Origin: Lachnoanaerobaculum orale
GTDB taxonomy: Bacteria > Bacillota > Clostridia > Lachnospirales > Lachnospiraceae
Length of the DNA stretch: 64,000 bases
Assembly (NCBI RefSeq): GCF_003862485.1
Contig: NZ_RRCM01000002.1
Location: 292,360-356,359 of the forward strand
Direction: 5' to 3'
The notes under the pieces: model-generated
What the model saw: only the letters and a program-made list of their open reading frames with translations
What the model was told of the DNA's origin: nothing
The model's database searches: none
Translations under genes and position numbers: made by a program
Shown: piece after piece, positions 62,009-64,000 of the stretch
How the letters are laid out: each line of letters begins with the position of its first letter
How positions within the stretch are numbered: the stretch's first letter is position 1

Positions 62009-62050
62009 AGGCCTGAAGCCCGTATATATCAAGGGTTTCAGACCTTTTTT
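62009..62050. terminator. Terminator after transposase
   Basis: AGGCCTGAAGCCC and GGGTTTCAGACCT pair with two mismatches around an 11-nt loop. T runs lie on both sides, so it stops transposase mRNA and transcription from outside. Confidence 0.75.
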
Positions 62051-62073
62051 AATTCGTAAAAGTGTAGCTAGAA

Positions 62074-63849
62074 CTACCTACTTTTTTTGCTGTCTCGAAA
62101 GACTTTTTTCATACTCAAATCGGTTAAAATTTCATAATCGGTACGAAATCCGAATGCTTCATGAAGTGCATCTGTTATGGCCGTTCTTGTGTAAGCGGGC
62201 AGATATCCTAGCTTTTCTCCCGGACGATACATCATCATAGAGCGTAGTACGTTAATGATTTCATCGCATGTATATTGTTCTCCAAGTTTTTTCTCAAGTA
62301 TCCTAAAGACTACTAATGAGGCAAAACAAGTTATGAAATGTGCCTTTATACGGTCCTCTCTTTGAAGATAAATAGGGCGTGCACTGAACTCGGTTTTCAT
62401 GATTCTGAAGCATTCTTCGATTTCCCATCTCTTCTTGTTTATACGAACTATTTCTTCGGTACTTGTTGTCTCCAGATTAGTACAAACGGCGTAGAGACCG
62501 TCATATTTTTCTTCTTCAGCTATGAGGTTCGAATCTATATAAGGGATTTCTCTGTCACATACTTCTCCTGAAGATGTCATTGTTTCGGTAGCAATAAAAC
62601 GGCGTGGATCATTTTGATTTTTTTGATTTCTTTTATATTCCCCTTTCTCAATAAGCTTATTGGCACGGTCAATCTGGCTTTGCCTGATTTTCTGATGATA
62701 TTTTTTGTACTTTAAGGAGAATGATACGATAAGATGTTGCTCTAACGCTTTATCACCTTCTTTGACCTTTTTATCGGATAAGTCTTCTTTAATCCATCGT
62801 TCTTTATAAAAGACTTTATTATAGTCTGTCTGTTCATCAAGGTTATTTAGATTAAATAATCCTGTTTCACCTTGTAGTGACCAGCCTTCAGGGTCTAGGG
62901 CAAACTCCTTTAAGTATTTCGGTAGTTGTTTTATAGATTGTGTTGTTATAAAACTTCTTATTCTTTCGCCAAATAAAGTTTTGTCGTTAAACTTTCTATT
63001 GGCATTTGAAGAAAGACCTGCATCTGTACAGATAATAATACTATCAATACCATAATCATCGATTACCTTTTGTTCCAGAGGCTTTAGTGTCGGTTGCTCA
63101 TTCTTATTTCCCGGGAAAATATCAAAAGCAAGAGGAATACCGTCATGATCCATAAACATTCCCATTCCTACGATAGGTAGTGGTTGATGTTGTTTTGATT
63201 TTCCATATTTTCTAAGTTCATCTTCCTGCTCGATTTCAAAGTAATAGTTTGTGCAATCATAGTAAAGAATGTCGTTCCTTCGTGGAAGTATTATTTGGCT
63301 ATTTTTATAAAGTTCAGATTGAATGAAGTCGCTTTCTTTAGCTAAAACAGAAAGCGAACGATATATATCATGTAAATTAAAGGTAGGCTGCTCAATAAAC
63401 ATTTTTGAAGAACGGTTTGAGGCCAACTTAGAAGATGGATAAAGTATACGAGTAAAAATTAGTCGAGATAAAATATCGTTCAAGTCATATTCAAAGCTAT
63501 ATTTCTTTGAAATTTTAGAACAGATTTTATCCAGATTCAGTGAATAGTAAATACTCTGAAGAAATAGATATCCACAGTTAAACAAATGTTTTTCATCAGG
63601 TTTTAGGAGTTTTGAAGGAGAACATTTTATTAAAATCTCTTTTTGTTCCTCATATTCCTTACGATTAAGTTCGTCTACATATTCCTGAGCCCAAATATAA
63701 GGGTCTTTTCCATTAGCTCTAGTTTTAACCATATCAAGATTTCCAAGTTTTTCAATAGTAGCTGTAGTAACAGAACCATTGGATTTACGTATAGATTTCT
63801 GAACATAGAATGTAGCAGAGTTTTTTGATTTACTTACAGTAAGCTTCAT
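62074..63849 (-). CDS. IS1634-family transposase
   Basis: A 591-residue DDE transposase with an RNase-H-like core: D198 in YYDCTNYYFE, D276 in CTDAGLSSNA and E478 in KKRWEIEECFRIMK, the last resembling the Y/R-E-K box of IS4-related elements. The large insertion between the second Asp and the Glu is typical. GGAGGTGG precedes the ATG. The gene is intact, so the element may be active. Confidence 0.92.
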   Translation of the reverse strand: MKLTVSKSKNSATFYVQKSIRKSNGSVTTATIEKLGNLDMVKTRANGKDPYIWAQEYVDELNRKEYEEQKEILIKCSPSKLLKPDEKHLFNCGYLFLQSIYYSLNLDKICSKISKKYSFEYDLNDILSRLIFTRILYPSSKLASNRSSKMFIEQPTFNLHDIYRSLSVLAKESDFIQSELYKNSQIILPRRNDILYYDCTNYYFEIEQEDELRKYGKSKQHQPLPIVGMGMFMDHDGIPLAFDIFPGNKNEQPTLKPLEQKVIDDYGIDSIIICTDAGLSSNANRKFNDKTLFGERIRSFITTQSIKQLPKYLKEFALDPEGWSLQGETGLFNLNNLDEQTDYNKVFYKERWIKEDLSDKKVKEGDKALEQHLIVSFSLKYKKYHQKIRQSQIDRANKLIEKGEYKRNQKNQNDPRRFIATETMTSSGEVCDREIPYIDSNLIAEEEKYDGLYAVCTNLETTSTEEIVRINKKRWEIEECFRIMKTEFSARPIYLQREDRIKAHFITCFASLVVFRILEKKLGEQYTCDEIINVLRSMMMYRPGEKLGYLPAYTRTAITDALHEAFGFRTDYEILTDLSMKKVFRDSKKSR

Positions 63850-63871
63850 AGTATTCCACCTCCATGTTCAT

Positions 63872-63880
63872 ATTATACCA
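63872..63880 (-). promoter_or_regulatory. Transposase promoter, extended -10
   Basis: On the minus strand TGGTATAAT (extended -10), 23 bp before the start codon; no good -35 was seen. Confidence 0.5.
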
Positions 63881-63923
63881 TAAATAACTACAAATAGCTA
63901 CATAAAATAGATAATAAATTGAC

Positions 63924-63950
63924 AAAAAAATAAGACTGAAATCCAGTCTT
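63924..63950 (-). terminator. Inward-facing terminator at the IS right end
   Basis: On the minus strand AAGACTG, GATTT, CAGTCTT, A, TTTTTTT. It lies upstream of the transposase promoter, so it would stop outside transcription entering the element. Confidence 0.75.
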
Positions 63951-64000
63951 TATAAGGGTTTGAGGTTTATAAAGGGAATCGGTAGCTGTCAAACTCCCGT

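Larger units (their letters stand above)
61996..63993 (-). mobile_element. IS1634-like insertion sequence, complete
   Basis: About 2.0 kb bounded by matching 11-bp inverted ends, TTTGACAGCTA at 61,996-62,006 and its complement at 63,983-63,993, with one intact transposase and terminators inside both ends. The exact outer edges and any target duplication could not be fixed: flanking bases do not match clearly and the right side is cut by the window end. Confidence 0.75.

Overview
The window looks like the replication-origin region of a low-GC, Gram-positive anaerobe of the Lachnospiraceae. The gene order rpmH-rnpA-yidD-yidC-jag-mnmE-mnmG-rsmG to the left and dnaA-dnaN-S4-recF-gyrB-gyrA to the right is the classic Firmicutes origin neighbourhood. 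DUF3881 and DUF4446 proteins, and an AT-rich genome with strong AGGAGG ribosome binding sites, point to Lachnospiraceae. An oral genus such as Lachnoanaerobaculum would fit, but that is a guess. Nearly all genes point away from position ~34,500-35,000, as expected for leading-strand coding on both sides of oriC.

Left to right: the tail of a DUF1576 membrane protein fused in frame to a hotdog thioesterase, then a DUF3881 protein (1-1,660); the str operon rpsL-rpsG-fusA plus tuf on the minus strand (1,778-6,420); two giant tandem surface proteins of exactly 2,155 residues each, both with about 13 MucBP-like repeats and a VPKTA sorting signal, with a RelB/YoeB-type toxin-antitoxin pair between them (6,530-20,313); bioY behind a probable BirA operator (20,656-21,316); DUF4446-parB-parA-hydrolase (21,349-24,547); a gene-free 1.5-kb AT-rich tract bracketed by parS clusters (24,676-26,441); the rsmG-to-rpmH block and an ECF S-component (26,443-34,429); oriC with many DnaA boxes (34,682-34,963, plus a second site at 36,534).

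To the right of dnaA: dnaN, an S4 protein, recF, a SemiSWEET, gyrB, gyrA and lysA; a Na/phosphate cotransporter; and the glycolytic genes gap, pgk and tpiA (to 50,559). The last part is accessory: a VanZ/RDD membrane protein, a YesM/YesN-type two-component system facing a CUT1 sugar ABC transporter (two related lipoprotein binding proteins, two permeases, no ATPase) with a DUF2961/GH172 enzyme, then a TrhA/hemolysin III protein and a complete IS1634-like insertion sequence (61,996-63,993).

Points most worth attention: the two giant surface proteins share a ~4-kb near-identical 3' half but have clearly diverged N-terminal halves, with a toxin-antitoxin module in exactly the segment that recombination between the copies would delete; the gene-free parS-flanked tract, whose parS sites all carry a CA/TG centre instead of CG; and the GH172 locus with duplicated binding proteins. 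No tRNA, rRNA or CRISPR array was recognised. All positions were read by eye, so base-level site edges are approximate by a base or two.
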